Assembly (NCBI GenBank): GCA_029851415.1
Contig: CM056743.1
Span: 79,564,186-79,628,185, forward strand
Source: Eretmocerus hayati
Taxonomy: Eukaryota > Arthropoda > Insecta > Hymenoptera > Aphelinidae
Length of the DNA stretch: 64,000 nt
Direction: 5' to 3'
The position numbers were made by a program, and so were the translations under genes. Position 1 is the first letter of the stretch; each line of letters starts with the position of its first letter. The notes beneath the pieces are model-generated. The model was not told the DNA's origin. It saw only the letters and a program-made list of their open reading frames with translations, and did not search any database. This document shows positions 9,795 to 21,824 of this stretch, in pieces.

Positions 9795-12757
9795 CACGGC
9801 GGATTGGAAACCGGAATAGATGAAAGTTGCGTGAACCTGGGAAATGCTTGTGGGGTATGTTTTGGGATATTCTGAACATCATTTTTCAATAAGAACCGAA
9901 AAATCCGCCGAGGGATTTCAAAATAAAGTTGATTTTTGCATTTTTCCACCCAATTTTCCGGGGAAATCAATTTTTTCTATTTTTCCTCTTGTCTCACAGC
10001 TCTGCATCGGCTTTGAAAGACCATCCCAGCTCGCTGACTTGGTGTGAAAAAGTTTGGTCCTTCGAAATCTTGAATCAAATTCCAGAGCAGATACAGTTTT
10101 CGGAATTTTTCCATCAGACCCGAGTATATTGTCTTGACTGGCGATAGAAGCATACAAAAATGGAAGATTCAGTCCCATCATCGACAAGTCAGGCTTACGA
10201 AACCTTTATGGCTCACAAGATCATCAGTTTTGCCATGCTATAGGATGAATTCCACGCCAAAGCGACCTACGGAAAGGGGTCATCTCTCAGATTCTTTTCT
10301 AACATTTTTCATTCGATTCTATGGCCCAAAATAGGAACTTCGGACCACCTATGGGGCCCAAAAAAAAATTTCTCCTCTCCATTGCACGCACATCCGTCAA
10401 CAGACCGAAAATTTATCGTGTAGAAATCGATGCTCTTTCATTCACGAAAATATGAATATTTCGAGTTTTTGGATAGCTATCGATTTGCGGGTTGCGAAAT
10501 CTGGAAGGGCATCGAAAAACCTATCGAAAACGTTGTCGGAAATTCCTTCTCTGTGATTTGGGGGCCTCCTGGAGGCAAAAGAGTGTTTTTCACTAAAATG
10601 TTGATTTCTCAAAAAGCCATTTTTTTTATTTTCTTAAAATCACATATTTGACATAAAATTTTGCGCTCTTTCAAAAAAAATTGGTTTCAGAGAAGTTTGG
10701 GATGATCCAAGTGACTCATGAACCATTTTTTGAAAATTCGATTTTTTCGGTTTCAGAAAAAGGCGATTTTCTGCGCATGCGCACAAACGTAGACTTTCGG
10801 CGCCACTTTCAATGGAAAGCTGACAAAATTTCCTATAAAGTCACTACCCGCAAAGTTGAAATTCATGCACTGAAACGCGATCTACAAGGATTAATTATGT
10901 CGGATCTAAATCACATGAAAATTCAGCCCGTTAACGCCTTCGTGGCGCCTGCTGAGATGACACATTCACGAGATCTTCTCGGGACTCAATTTTGAGTACG
11001 AAATTGACCTGAAAAAAATTCGGACCACATGGTTTCAACGTGAAATTGTATGAACTTTGTATATATGCGATGAAGAACCCCGTTTGAGGCGAACCCGAGG
11101 TGCTACATTCAATTTTTCGCAATTTTGAATGTGAAATATCATATTTTCTGGCAGGTCGATTTCGTACTCAAAATTGAGTCCCGAGAAGATCTCGTGAATG
11201 TGTCATCTCAGCAGGCGCCACGAAGGCGTTAATGGGCTGAATTTTCATGTGATTTTGATTCGACATAATTTATCCTTGCAGATCGCGTTTCAGTGCATGA
11301 ATTTCAACTTTGCGGGTAGTGATTTTATAGGAAATTTTGTCAGCTTTCCATTGAAAGTGGCGCTGAAAGTCTACGTTTGTGCGCATGCGCAGAAAATCGC
11401 CTTTTTCTGAAACCGAAATAATCGAATTTTCAAAAAATGGCTCATAAGTCACTTGGATCATCCCAAACTCCTCTGAAACCCATTTTTTTGGAAGAACGCA
11501 AAATTTTACGTCAAATATGTGACTTTGAGAGAATAAAAAAAATGGCTTTTTGAGAAATCAACATTTTAGTGAAAAACACTCTTTTGCCTCCAGGAGGCCC
11601 CCAAATCACAGAGAAGGAATTTCCGACAACGTTTTCGATAGGTTTTTTGATGCCCTTTCAGATGCCGCAACCCGCAAATCGATAGCTATCCAAAAACTCG
11701 AAATATTCCCATTTTCGTGGATGAAAGAGCATCGATTTTTACACGATAAATTTTCGGTCTGTTGACGGATGTGCGTGCAATGGAGAGGAGAAATTTTTTT
11801 TGGGCCCCATAGGTGGTCCGAAGTTTCAATTTTGGGCCATAGAATCGAATGAAAAAGGTTAAAAAAAATCTGAGAGATGACCCCTTTTCGTAGGTCGCCT
11901 TGGCGTGGAATTCATCATAGACTATTCGTCATGCACAAAAAAAAGAAGATTAGTTATATTCGCAATGACGAGGATTTAACCCCCTTGCGCAGAGTCGAGT
12001 TGGGGATTCCATGTTATTGGGACGAGGTACCTTGGCTTTGTGCGGAGGAGGAGCTTGAGAAGTGCGGGGAGGGTCTTCTGTATCGATTGGCCGTAGAAAC
12101 TTTCTCAATGCATCAGTAAAAGTTAGTAACTTCCTTGCCGGAAGAAGATTATGCAAATAACAACAGATCGAACGAAAAGGAATTGAATGATCCAACCAAC
12201 TCGATAGGCGTTAAATATCCCAACAAATTTTGATTGGTTAGGACAACCAATCTTTATTTCCGTGCGATTCATGCGATACTGGCTATCATCTGTCCATCGC
12301 ATGAATCGTAACCAATAGTCTATGGCATGGCGAAACTGATGGATGAAGATCTTAGTCTATCTTGTCGATGATAGGACGGGGTTTTCCATTTTTGTATGTT
12401 TCTATCGCCAATTAAGACAATATACTAGGGTCGGATGAAAAAAAATTACAAAAACTGTATCTGGTCTGGATTTTTATTCAAGATTTCGAAGAACCAAACT
12501 TTCTCATATCAAGGAAGCGTGTTGCGATGATCTTTGAGAGCCGATGCAGATCTGTGAGACAAGAGGAAAAATGGAAAAATTGATTTCCCCGGAAAAATTG
12601 GATGGAAAAATGCAAAAATTAACTCTATTTTGAAATCCCTCGGCGGATTTTTTTGGTTCTTGTTCGAAAATGATGTTCAAAATATCCCGAAACATATCCC
12701 ACAAGCATTTCCCAGGTTCACGCAACTTTCACCTATTCGGGTTTCCGACTCGCCGTG
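9795..12757. mobile_element. Nested 2.96-kb foldback element with CACGG ends
   Basis: Left arm 9795 to about 11005, right arm about 11155 to 12757, inverted copies apart from a 0.4-kb insertion in the right arm. The ends read CACGGCGGATTGG and, complemented from the right, CACGGCGAGTCGG. Flanks are CATG (9791-9794) and TATG (12758-12761), a possible 4-bp target duplication with one change. The corresponding site in the intact right arm of the host element (near 24296) lacks this sequence, which shows the element is an insertion. No coding capacity is recognised. Confidence 0.8.
11917..12319. mobile_element. 0.4-kb insertion inside the right arm of the nested foldback
   Basis: This segment is absent from the mirrored left arm (near 10240). 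It begins ATAGACTATT and ends AATAGT followed by CTAT, so it has short inverted ends. It contains no recognisable gene. Confidence 0.6.
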
Positions 12758-13249
12758 TATGGTTTTAGCGATTAATTTAACAACTACGAGTCGGACGTGA
12801 AAAAAGTTGAATCCAAAATTGAAGATCTTTCCAGGACAAACATATTGCAGAAGTAGATATGATCAAAATTGAATAAGCTAGAGCGAGTGGAAGTTTTGGC
12901 GTGGGAACTTGCCCGCGCGAGCCTGTATCACCGGCACTATATCTATGTATTAGGGTGGTCCTTATTTCCTAAGTTTCACAGATCCTTTCTTCCCCCCCCC
13001 CTCTGGATACCTTCTTTGAACCGAAAAAACATGAAAATTTTCCCCGAGCCCCCAGAGAGTGATTTAATAGTGCCTCAAAGAACATCTTGCTTCGAAACTC
13101 AAGTAAAAAATAACGCTTTTTGTGATTTTTCCGTCCCTATGTTCGAGCTCTTGAAACTTAGTGTTTCTTCGCGAATGTGAAAGTGGGGATACATGTTCCC
13201 ACGTAAAATTTGATGCTGAATCGAATTTCATCGTGACATTTGAATTAGG

Positions 13250-14290
13250 ATGCCACCCAATACTCGTAAATTGCGTTTTCCGACGCGGAAAACATTTTTA
13301 GCGCGACTTTTCATCTCATTTGAGTGTCTCAGGCGTCACTTACTCCCTCAAGATTAATCTAAACCACCTATTTCCATGTAAAAAAAGACGCTGAATTGGA
13401 ATCCATCGTTATTTCCTAGGTATAATGTGGCCCAACGTGAGAAAAATGCGTTTTTCCACCGAGAAAGCACCGTAAGCGAGTCTTTCACGCCCGAATCGAG
13501 TGTTTCAGGCGTCACTCACTCTCTCGAAATCAATACAAACGACCTAATTTCATGTGAAAAAACACGCTGAATTAGAATTTATCCTCATTTCCTAGGTATA
13601 TTGTCGCCCAACGTGAGAAAGATGCGTTTTTCCACCGAGAAAGTACCTTAAGCGAGTCTTCCACGCCCGAATCGAGTGTCTCAGGCGTCACTCACTCCCT
13701 CAAGATTAATCTCAATCACCTAATTTCATGTAAAAAACCCGCTGGATTGAAATCCATTGTTATTCACCAGGTATAATGTCACCTTACGTGAGAAAAATGT
13801 GTTTTTCCACCAAGGAAGCTACCTAAGCTCATCTTCCACGTGGGAATCGAGTGCCTCAGGCGTCACTCACTTCCTCGAGATTGATCTTAACGACCTGATT
13901 TCATGTAAAAAACCACGCTGAATCAAAATTCATCGTTATTTCCCAGGTACAACGACGCTCAACGTGAGAAAAATCCATTTTTCCACTGAGAAAGCACCCT
14001 AAGCGCGTCCATCACGCGGGAATCGAGTGTCTCAGGCTTCACTCACTTCCTGGAGATTGATGTGAATGACCTCATCCCACGTAAAAAACCACGTTGAATC
14101 GAAATTCATCATCATTTCTCAGTAACAACGATGCTTAACGTGGAACAAGTGCGTTTTCCCACCCAGAGAGCATCCTAAGCGCATCTTCCACCCCCGGAAT
14201 GAGTGTCTCAGGCGTCACTCACTCTCCCGAAACTAATGTGAGTTGACCAAAATGTCTCTCCCGTTCGATTCGAGGGTCTCAGCAGTCACT
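13250..14290 (+). repeat. 176-bp tandem repeat array, left arm
   Basis: The marker GAGTG(T/C)(C/T)TCAGGC occurs at 13322, 13498, 13674, 13849, 14025 and 14201, a spacing of 175-176 bp. Each unit also carries TTTTTCCAC and a TTTCATGTAAAAAA-like block. The region 14290-14845 to its right has no recognisable gene. Confidence 0.9.
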
Positions 14291-14845
14291 GTCTCACGTG
14301 GGAATGGTCAGAACGTTCCAAATCCATGCCAAATCAGAGTTCACCATCAATTCTGCCGTAAAATTGGTCCCTGTAAAGAGACCTAAGGGAGAGTTCCTGC
14401 CAAAATCGAAAAACTGTCTCACTTGGCTTCATATGGGATTCCCGGGATCCGTGACAAACTCTCTTCACAACCATTCCTAAAGGCGCTCACTATCGTATGA
14501 AGATCTAGGCTGAATCGAATTCGTCAATGGCGTCTTGTTGAAATCACCTCCAATCAGCGCGAGATGAAAGTATCTCATACGAAAACGTCTATGCATTCCA
14601 GCCGCCTAATCCAGAAAGAGATCAATCGGGCTTACTCTAACCTAACCCTCACGGGTAAGGTCCCTATCTCACGCGAAGATTGTAGCGCCCCTTGCTCGTG
14701 CATTGCGGCCGGTCATTGAAAAAACCTTACACGCTTCGCAATCCTAGCATTTCACGTGAAAATGGGATCCTATGGCCGCTCCAGTAGTCCAGGCCCTGCT
14801 CCCAGCCTTTTGCCAGCGTCGATTCACGTCGGTCGTTTTGGCAGT

Positions 14846-15194
14846 TGTTTTCGCCGGTGTTGGGGTTTGGGATCCAGGTTACTCGTGACAGGAGGAATGC
14901 GAATTAATGATTTTTAGCGAACAGATATATTGAGCAAACTTAATACATGCTCGAGGTGATGGAGAGTGTGCGGCTTGTTCGCGATCCACATGGAGACTGC
15001 CCGAACCGGAGCAGAGCAGGAGGCCTATAGCCAAGCGGCTGAATGTCTATAGATATACACTGCAGTAGGTTCTACTGTCGGTTGAGGGTCTGCTGCCGGT
15101 TGAGCGTCTACTGTCGGTTGAGGGTCTGCGCTATTGTGTAGGTGCATGTATGTGTGCTGTCGCGAAACATTGCTTGATCGGTGCTACATAAACA
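14846..15194 (-). repeat. BEL/Pao LTR (3' LTR of the element)
   Basis: 349 bp, essentially identical to 21476-21824 (one difference noted: GGGATCC against GGAATCC near its left end). In + orientation it starts TGTTTTCGCC and ends ACATAAACA. It is preceded by the 5-bp target copy GCAGT (14841-14845). The purine tract GAGGTGGGAGGA on the - strand (15195-15206) abuts it and fits the polypurine tract. Confidence 0.95.
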
Positions 15195-15427
15195 TCCTCC
15201 CACCTCGAGAGAAAAATATATTTCATTGAAATAAACAATTGATTCCATAAAAGTGTGGAAAAATAAGGGTTCACTAGTTGTGAAAAATATATAGTTACTA
15301 TTCAATGTCACCTAGAGAAAATAATCTTTGATCTCAAAAATAGAAAATTGAAAATTGATCAACATAGTAAATAATCATTCGTCGTTGTCTTAATGCACTC
15401 CACTTTTGAATCACTCGGAAGCACTTT

Positions 15428-18400
15428 TCACTCATCTTCTTCACTTTGAGGGCGAAATAGCTTCACCAACTTCACAATTGGCCGATCCAGGATGGTGGTA
15501 GCTGTGCGCACCTGCACGACTCGAACAATCCCATCTTTTCCAGGGATCGTCTTGATGATTCGGCCCAGTGGCCATCTGAATGTCGGTGTGATCTCGTTTC
15601 TCACTAAAACCAAGTCACCTTCAGCAAAGTTAGGTTGTACTGAGGTCCACTTATTTCGTTTATGGAGCGTATGGAGATACTGGTGCGACCAACGTTCCCA
15701 AAGTTGTTGGACCATTTGTGTGATGATTTTCCAGCGTCGTAGAGGTGACACTTTGTCATTGGTAACTCTGTCCTTGACTATTAGGAAGGATGGCTCTCCT
15801 ATCAGAAAATGAGCAGGTGTGAGAGCCTCTAGGTCAGAAGGGTCATTGCTGAGGGGCATGAGAGGCCGAGAGTTGAGGCATGCCTCCACTTGATTGAGGA
15901 CTGTTGTGAATTCCTCAAAGGTGAGTATTGTTTCTCCCACTACCCTCTTTAGGTGATGTTTCACTGCCTTAACCCCAGCTTCCCAAATTCCTCCAAAATG
16001 TGGGGCGGATGGTGGATTAAAACGCCATTTTGTCCCCAAATTGCTAAGGGATTGGGAAATGAAATTGGAGTAGGGTGAATTTTTAGTGAACATTTTTCTA
16101 AGTTCGGCATCTGCTCCTACCAAATTCTGACCTTGATCGCTTATGAGAAGCTCACAAGGTCCTCGTCTTGCCGTGAATCTGTCGAACGCGGCTAGATACG
16201 ACTCTGTAGTGTAATCGGAGACAGCTTCAAGGTGAATTGCTTTTGTGCAAAGACAAATGAAGATGATGAAATAACCCTTGTAGGAAATTTGTCCGCGAAT
16301 GCGTGAAGCTAGTAATTTAAATGGACCTGCGTAATCTACACCCGATTTTTTTAATGGACGCGTAGGCAGTACCCGTTCTTGAGGTAGAGCTGCCATCATT
16401 TGATACTGTGGAGTGGCTCTGTATCTTTGACAACTGGTGCAATTATCAATAATAACTTTCACAGCACTTTTTCCTCGAATGATCCAGAACATTTGTCTGC
16501 TAGTAGAAAGAGTTAGTTGAGTACCACCGTGCAACGTGATGTGATGAAAATATCGAATCAAGAGCTCCGTCAGGATAGCTTTTGTAGGTAAGATAACGGG
16601 AAGTTTCTCATCGTCACATAGATCCGAATTCTTGATTCTGCTACCTACTCTCAACACACCGTCCTTTAGCACGGGGTTCAAGGATTTCAAGGCATTTGCT
16701 TTAGGCAGAATTTTACCTTCTTGCAGCATTTTATATTCAAATGGGAAATAAACTAACTGTGTAAGATAGCTCATGACTAGTTTAGCGTGACGAATTTCAC
16801 TGCTGTCTATGAGCTGATCTGAATGAAAAGGAAACTCGCTAATAACGCATGAAACTTTGTCTTTGAGAGACGTTCTATTCACGATTCTTGAAATAAATCT
16901 CATAATGTATACAGTAATTCTAATCAATTTGGTGAAAGAAGAGTACCGTTTCATCAAATCCCAAATCTGAATCTTCGGAGTCTCTGAAGTTATGGTATTT
17001 ACAGATACTTCAGTGTTTTCATTAGTCGACTTCTCTGGATTGGTAGAAAAATTCAAATCGACATAACCTGTTAGATTCCAATCGCGATTGTGTTCTCGCA
17101 AGTCGGGGGGTCCCTCCCACCACAGACGATGTGAGACGAGCTCATTCCCCAAACACCCTCTAGAAGCAACATCTGCAGGGTTTTTCGACGATTTGATGTA
17201 GTGCCAAGTGGCATTGGGAATCAGAGATTTAATTTCAGCACACCTATTGGCAACTAAAACCGGCCATTTAGAAGGGTGCTCATGAACCCAGTGCAATACT
17301 ACTTTTGAATCGCAGTGTACATGAATTGACAAATTGTCAAGCTTAAGTTTGGATGCAAATCGATTGAGTAGTTGGGCGACTGTCAAAGCGCCGAATAGTT
17401 CCAATTTCGGAATCGAGGGGATTTTCATGGGGGCAACTTTTGACTTAGCACCCAACAAAGTGACTTTACAGTCATCATCTAAAACTCGCAGGTATACAAC
17501 CGCTGCATACGCTATCTTGGAAGCGTCGGAATAACCATGTAGCTCATATTTTTGAGCGTTTTTCGTTATACCCAAGTAACGTGGGATTTTCAAGTCCAAA
17601 AGGTGAGTCAAGGAAGAATACCATTGTTCAAATTTTTTGGTAAATTCATCCGGTAGTACCTGATCCCAAGGTACATTTTTTATCCACAGCAGCTGCATGA
17701 AATTTTTACCAGTGATGATCACCGGCGTTATCCAGCCCAGTGGGTCAAAGATTCTAGCAATTTTGGAAAGTACAATACGTTTTGTCAGTGTCACCGTCAA
17801 AGGGTCAAGTGACAATTGAAATTTGAAAATATCATTAGCGGGGCACCAACTTATACCGAGCACAGAGAACAAAGAGTCCTCTTGCAAAGGGTCGTCCGCA
17901 GCTAATATGTTTTTTGGTAATCTATCGATGAGTTCGGGGGTGTTTGAGAGCCATTTTCTCAACTCGAATCCACCAGATTTTAGGAGGTTAGTTGTGTCCG
18001 ATTGCTTAGTCAAAATTTCCTCAATTGAGAAGCCACCAGATATTACGTCATCCATGTAGCTCTCTTCATTGATTACTTCGATAGCGCTCGGAAAATGTTC
18101 ACCTTCATCTTTGACTAGCTGTTTAAGTGTCATAATAGCTAAGAAAGGACTACTCGTATAGCCAAATGTCAGTACGGTCAACAAAAGTTTCATTATTGCA
18201 TCACTGGGGTGCTCTCGCCACAGAATAGTTTGGAGGTGTTGATCCTCTGGATGGACGCCAATTTGAAAAAACATTTGTTTTATATCAGCCACAAAAGCAT
18301 GAGGATACTTACGCCATTGGGTACATAAATCAACTAATTCAGGTAGTAAATTCGGACCTGAATAGAGATAGTCATTGAGCGAGTAACCCTTATCAGTGAT

Positions 18401-20764
18401 CATTGAAGCATTGAAAACTGTTCTCACTGGAGTTGTCGAGCTATTCTCTTTGATAACTCCGTGATGAGGTAAAAGATAGAATTGATCGTCAGGGATACTG
18501 GTAGTGAATATTGGGCGCACGAAACCTTGAGATAAGTAATCTCGCATTGATTTGACATACGCGTTCTTGAATTCAGGATTCTTTGCAAACTTCTTTTCCA
18601 GACTTAGAAAAACTCGAAGTGCTTTGGAGTAAGAATCTCCTAGAATACCTGACTCTGGAAAATTGGGTTTCCGTGGAAGTTTGACGATATATTTGCCGGT
18701 TTCTGTGCGACTCACATTGTTGTAGTAATGTTCAACACATTTTTGTTCGTTATCCGACAAGAAACGTTCCTTTGGAATTTCCTCGCGTTCAAAAAACGAA
18801 CGGAGAGTTTCATTGAGTTGAGAATCGGTATCATTGAGACACAAATTTATTGTTGGTTGCGACGATTTTTGAGACATCGAAGAACCAGAAACTATCCAGC
18901 CGAAATGCGATTTCATAGCTATAGGAGCATCGCCCTTCCGGCTCTTACGTAAACCTTGTTGTATGATTTGTGCGTGAACCTGAGCACTAAGTAACATATC
19001 AACAACACCAGGTTTATTGAAATTGGGGTCGGCTAAACGCAGTTTCTTCAAATGTTTCCAATCCCCATTGAATAGAGAGTTGGGTTGATATTTGGTAACC
19101 TTAGGAATTACGTAAGCTGACACTATGGATTTTTTATCGAAAGTAAAGCGAGGTCGTATAGTCACCTCTACTATATTTTTGCATACAGGGCCACTTTTAC
19201 CGCCAACTGTCGTAGTAGGTACCATAACGGGTTTTTTCTTTAATCTAAGTAATTGGCATAAGCCTTCTGAAATAAATGAAGACTGCGCGCACTGATCCAC
19301 TATTGCCCGTATTTCGTATGACGAACCAAATGTAGATTCAGCTAAGATTCGAGCAGTTGCTATGAAAATCTTCCCATCATTGTCATCTTTATTAACAATG
19401 TTATTGACGTGGTTCGATTCCAATTGTAACATAGATGCTGCACTGCTGGACTTTTGGGCGGACGTATTCGATTTGGAAAGTTGATCAGCGGTATTCGGGA
19501 TACTAGGCTTACCACTTTCGTGAATAGTCGTATGATGCTTGCCGTTACAAACAGCACAGCGTCTCTCTTTAGTGCACTCTGGTAAGAGATGGTCCGAAGA
19601 GAAACAATTGAGACATCTCTTGAGCGAATTTATGTATTTTTTTCTTTCAGGCACAGATTTCGCCTTAAAAGTATTGCAAAAGGTGAAAAAATGTGGACCC
19701 TCGCAAATGAGGCAGACGGGTTGTTCACGCCAAGGTTTCTTTGGGTCCTTTTGATTCACATGAACCGTTTTAGAATCCTTGGGTTTGTTATTCTGATTTT
19801 TATTCTGATTCTTTGTGTCAGAATTGGGTTTGCGCTTTTGCTCCGACTGTTCCGCGGCTACTTTAGCACTTTCAAATTGAACATGAGCTAGCCTTTGCAT
19901 TTCGAGAAAATCATCAAGCATCTTGTAGCTAGGACACTGCTTAGGATTTTCTGATTGCGCGACATGAGATTCCCAGTCTTTTTGAAGCGAAGGAGTAAGA
20001 CGCATCACTACTAGAAAGACAACAAAAGGATCCCAAGTGTCGACTTGACAATTTAATGATTTTAGAGCTTTTAAAATATTGCTCACGCCGTTGCGAAGAC
20101 GACTAATTTCTGAAGCTACGTCAGATTCCATCTTATTCATGGACATTAATTTTGAAAGTAATTTAGAGACTAATAAGCGATTATTGCTGTAGTACTCTTT
20201 TACGCTTTTCCAGGCTGAATCAAAATTTTCGCCAGAGGAAGAGCTTTCTTCAAGGAGCTCTGCGGCTTCCCCTTTAAGTGAGGATCGCAAGTAGCTCATT
20301 TTATAAACATTCGCAAGGCCGTGTTTCTTCACCACCATTTCATCAAAGGAGTCATGAAAATTCTTCCAGTTTTGTATGTCACCGGAAAATGTGGGGAGTT
20401 CGATCGGCGGTAATTTTGCTTGGAATATAGCTGATTGTTCCGACGTTTCAACATTCCGCGAACCGGTAGGCACTGCTGCCTCGAGATTCAACAAGAAGTC
20501 TTGAAAAAGCCCCAGTCGATCGCTATAAGATTCTTCAACTGTATCAAAAACATTATTTTTGAAATAATTATCAGTGCTATCGATGTCCTCGTCGCCCATT
20601 AGTACATCATGAGCATCTTGAAATTTTTGCCAATTTGTTTTCAGAATTTCCATGCGGGTAATACAAGCCCCTTTAGTCATCTTAGCCTGGCCTAATTTTA
20701 GGAAATTTGTATACGCGTTGGCAATGCGAGTTTGCAATTTGAGTTGCTTTTCGATCGAAGCCAT
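15428..20764 (-). CDS. BEL/Pao gag-pol polyprotein, 1778 aa, uninterrupted
   Basis: One frame from ATG 20764 to the stop at 15428. The gag part (about residues 1-450) ends in Cys/His knuckles CLICEGPHFFTFC, CLNCFSSDHLLPEC and CAVCNGKHH. An aspartic protease region follows (AIVDQCAQSSFIS), then reverse transcriptase with HAFVADIKQMFFQI and the YMDD box (YMDDVISGG), RNase H (ELHGYSDASKIAYAA, then HCDSKVVLHW), and integrase with an HHCC finger (HHITLHGGT ... CTSCQRY) and DDE-type residues in VDYAG, ISDQGQNLVGA and GGIWEAGVKAVK. The C-terminus has the DUF5641-like PLGRII domain. Length and domain order are normal for the family. The protease reads DQC where a small residue is usual after DQ or DS, a possible oddity. 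No stop or frameshift is seen, so it is probably functional. Confidence 0.97.
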   Translation of the reverse strand: MASIEKQLKLQTRIANAYTNFLKLGQAKMTKGACITRMEILKTNWQKFQDAHDVLMGDEDIDSTDNYFKNNVFDTVEESYSDRLGLFQDFLLNLEAAVPTGSRNVETSEQSAIFQAKLPPIELPTFSGDIQNWKNFHDSFDEMVVKKHGLANVYKMSYLRSSLKGEAAELLEESSSSGENFDSAWKSVKEYYSNNRLLVSKLLSKLMSMNKMESDVASEISRLRNGVSNILKALKSLNCQVDTWDPFVVFLVVMRLTPSLQKDWESHVAQSENPKQCPSYKMLDDFLEMQRLAHVQFESAKVAAEQSEQKRKPNSDTKNQNKNQNNKPKDSKTVHVNQKDPKKPWREQPVCLICEGPHFFTFCNTFKAKSVPERKKYINSLKRCLNCFSSDHLLPECTKERRCAVCNGKHHTTIHESGKPSIPNTADQLSKSNTSAQKSSSAASMLQLESNHVNNIVNKDDNDGKIFIATARILAESTFGSSYEIRAIVDQCAQSSFISEGLCQLLRLKKKPVMVPTTTVGGKSGPVCKNIVEVTIRPRFTFDKKSIVSAYVIPKVTKYQPNSLFNGDWKHLKKLRLADPNFNKPGVVDMLLSAQVHAQIIQQGLRKSRKGDAPIAMKSHFGWIVSGSSMSQKSSQPTINLCLNDTDSQLNETLRSFFEREEIPKERFLSDNEQKCVEHYYNNVSRTETGKYIVKLPRKPNFPESGILGDSYSKALRVFLSLEKKFAKNPEFKNAYVKSMRDYLSQGFVRPIFTTSIPDDQFYLLPHHGVIKENSSTTPVRTVFNASMITDKGYSLNDYLYSGPNLLPELVDLCTQWRKYPHAFVADIKQMFFQIGVHPEDQHLQTILWREHPSDAIMKLLLTVLTFGYTSSPFLAIMTLKQLVKDEGEHFPSAIEVINEESYMDDVISGGFSIEEILTKQSDTTNLLKSGGFELRKWLSNTPELIDRLPKNILAADDPLQEDSLFSVLGISWCPANDIFKFQLSLDPLTVTLTKRIVLSKIARIFDPLGWITPVIITGKNFMQLLWIKNVPWDQVLPDEFTKKFEQWYSSLTHLLDLKIPRYLGITKNAQKYELHGYSDASKIAYAAVVYLRVLDDDCKVTLLGAKSKVAPMKIPSIPKLELFGALTVAQLLNRFASKLKLDNLSIHVHCDSKVVLHWVHEHPSKWPVLVANRCAEIKSLIPNATWHYIKSSKNPADVASRGCLGNELVSHRLWWEGPPDLREHNRDWNLTGYVDLNFSTNPEKSTNENTEVSVNTITSETPKIQIWDLMKRYSSFTKLIRITVYIMRFISRIVNRTSLKDKVSCVISEFPFHSDQLIDSSEIRHAKLVMSYLTQLVYFPFEYKMLQEGKILPKANALKSLNPVLKDGVLRVGSRIKNSDLCDDEKLPVILPTKAILTELLIRYFHHITLHGGTQLTLSTSRQMFWIIRGKSAVKVIIDNCTSCQRYRATPQYQMMAALPQERVLPTRPLKKSGVDYAGPFKLLASRIRGQISYKGYFIIFICLCTKAIHLEAVSDYTTESYLAAFDRFTARRGPCELLISDQGQNLVGADAELRKMFTKNSPYSNFISQSLSNLGTKWRFNPPSAPHFGGIWEAGVKAVKHHLKRVVGETILTFEEFTTVLNQVEACLNSRPLMPLSNDPSDLEALTPAHFLIGEPSFLIVKDRVTNDKVSPLRRWKIITQMVQQLWERWSHQYLHTLHKRNKWTSVQPNFAEGDLVLVRNEITPTFRWPLGRIIKTIPGKDGIVRVVQVRTATTILDRPIVKLVKLFRPQSEEDE

Positions 20765-21453
20765 TGTATTCGATTATTTTTATCTCGTCAACTCGAGCGC
20801 TCAAAAAAGGGAGAATCTCCTCAAATGCTCAAAATGAGTGTTGACTTGAAAATCAAATAATTTCGATTAATTATGTGTCGCGAAGAACACGAAGAACAAT
20901 CTCAATCCATCAATAAACGCAGCATGATGCAGTACTTGAATGTACCGATTGAGGGGAGGGGCAAGGGTAGGCAGTGAAACAATCCCCCAAAGAATGTAGG
21001 AAGGATAGACAACTCACTCACCGGTAGATGACCTTGACCCCTGTCGCGAACGCTCCGCGACCGTTGATACTGCGCAGGAACGTGATGATCGATGATGTGG
21101 CGCCGCTTTCTACTCTGCTAGCTGCTTCGACGATGAACGAGACGCTGGCTCTCAAAATGGCCGCCACGCGCTCGTTTTGCGGCTCGCTTGGCGTCATCCG
21201 CCGTTTGGAGCGAGGCAGGCAAAATGGCTGGCATGTAGTATGGGCGATGGCTTGATTATGCCATTAACTTCCCACAAAATGCATGGATCGCAAACTTTCA
21301 ACTTGCACAATAAACTTGCACACTTTAGCTCACTGTATCATAGCCGGTATGTGATATAATGCTTCACAACCGCAAATGAGCTCCGCACTATGGAATTTGC
21401 ACCACGCGTTCGCACTTCACTACGAATCATACAACCTCCCGGCACAAATACCT

Positions 21454-21473
21454 GGATCCGACTCGAAGGACCA
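21454..21473 (-). promoter_or_regulatory. Primer binding site of the BEL/Pao element
   Basis: On the - strand, two bases after the 5' LTR, TGGTCCTTCGAGTCGGATCC begins with TGG and would pair with a tRNA 3' end (its complement ends in CCA). I cannot name the tRNA with confidence. The leader between it and the ORF (20765-21453) contains no gene. Confidence 0.7.
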
Positions 21474-21475
21474 AA

Positions 21476-21824
21476 TGTTTTCGCCGGTGTTGGGGTTTGG
21501 AATCCAGGTTACTCGTGACAGGAGGAATGCGAATTAATGATTTTTAGCGAACAGATATATTGAGCAAACTTAATACATGCTCGAGGTGATGGAGAGTGTG
21601 CGGCTTGTTCGCGATCCACATGGAGACTGCCCGAACCGGAGCAGAGCAGGAGGCCTATAGCCAAGCGGCTGAATGTCTATAGATATACACTGCAGTAGGT
21701 TCTACTGTCGGTTGAGGGTCTGCTGCCGGTTGAGCGTCTACTGTCGGTTGAGGGTCTGCGCTATTGTGTAGGTGCATGTATGTGTGCTGTCGCGAAACAT
21801 TGCTTGATCGGTGCTACATAAACA
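21476..21824 (-). repeat. BEL/Pao LTR (5' LTR of the element)
   Basis: Same 349-bp sequence as 14846-15194. It is followed directly by the target copy GCAGT (21825-21829). On the - strand it should carry promoter and transcription start. Confidence 0.95.

Larger units (their letters stand above)
14846..21824 (-). mobile_element. Intact, recent BEL/Pao LTR retrotransposon
   Basis: Two nearly identical 349-bp LTRs enclose one long gag-pol ORF on the - strand. Target duplication GCAGT lies at 14841-14845 and 21825-21829. A primer-binding-site candidate lies next to the 5' LTR and a polypurine tract next to the 3' LTR. All parts needed for retrotransposition look present, so this is one of the youngest insertions in the window. 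It sits in the centre of the large foldback. Confidence 0.97.

Noticed and set aside
12869..13180. 103-codon ORF repeated at 23879-24166 on the other strand
   Set aside because: Both are the same foldback-arm sequence; no conserved domain and no start context.
14846..21824. Idea that the BEL/Pao element belongs to the surrounding foldback as its coding core
   Set aside because: It has its own LTRs and a perfect 5-bp target duplication (GCAGT), so it is an independent later insertion.
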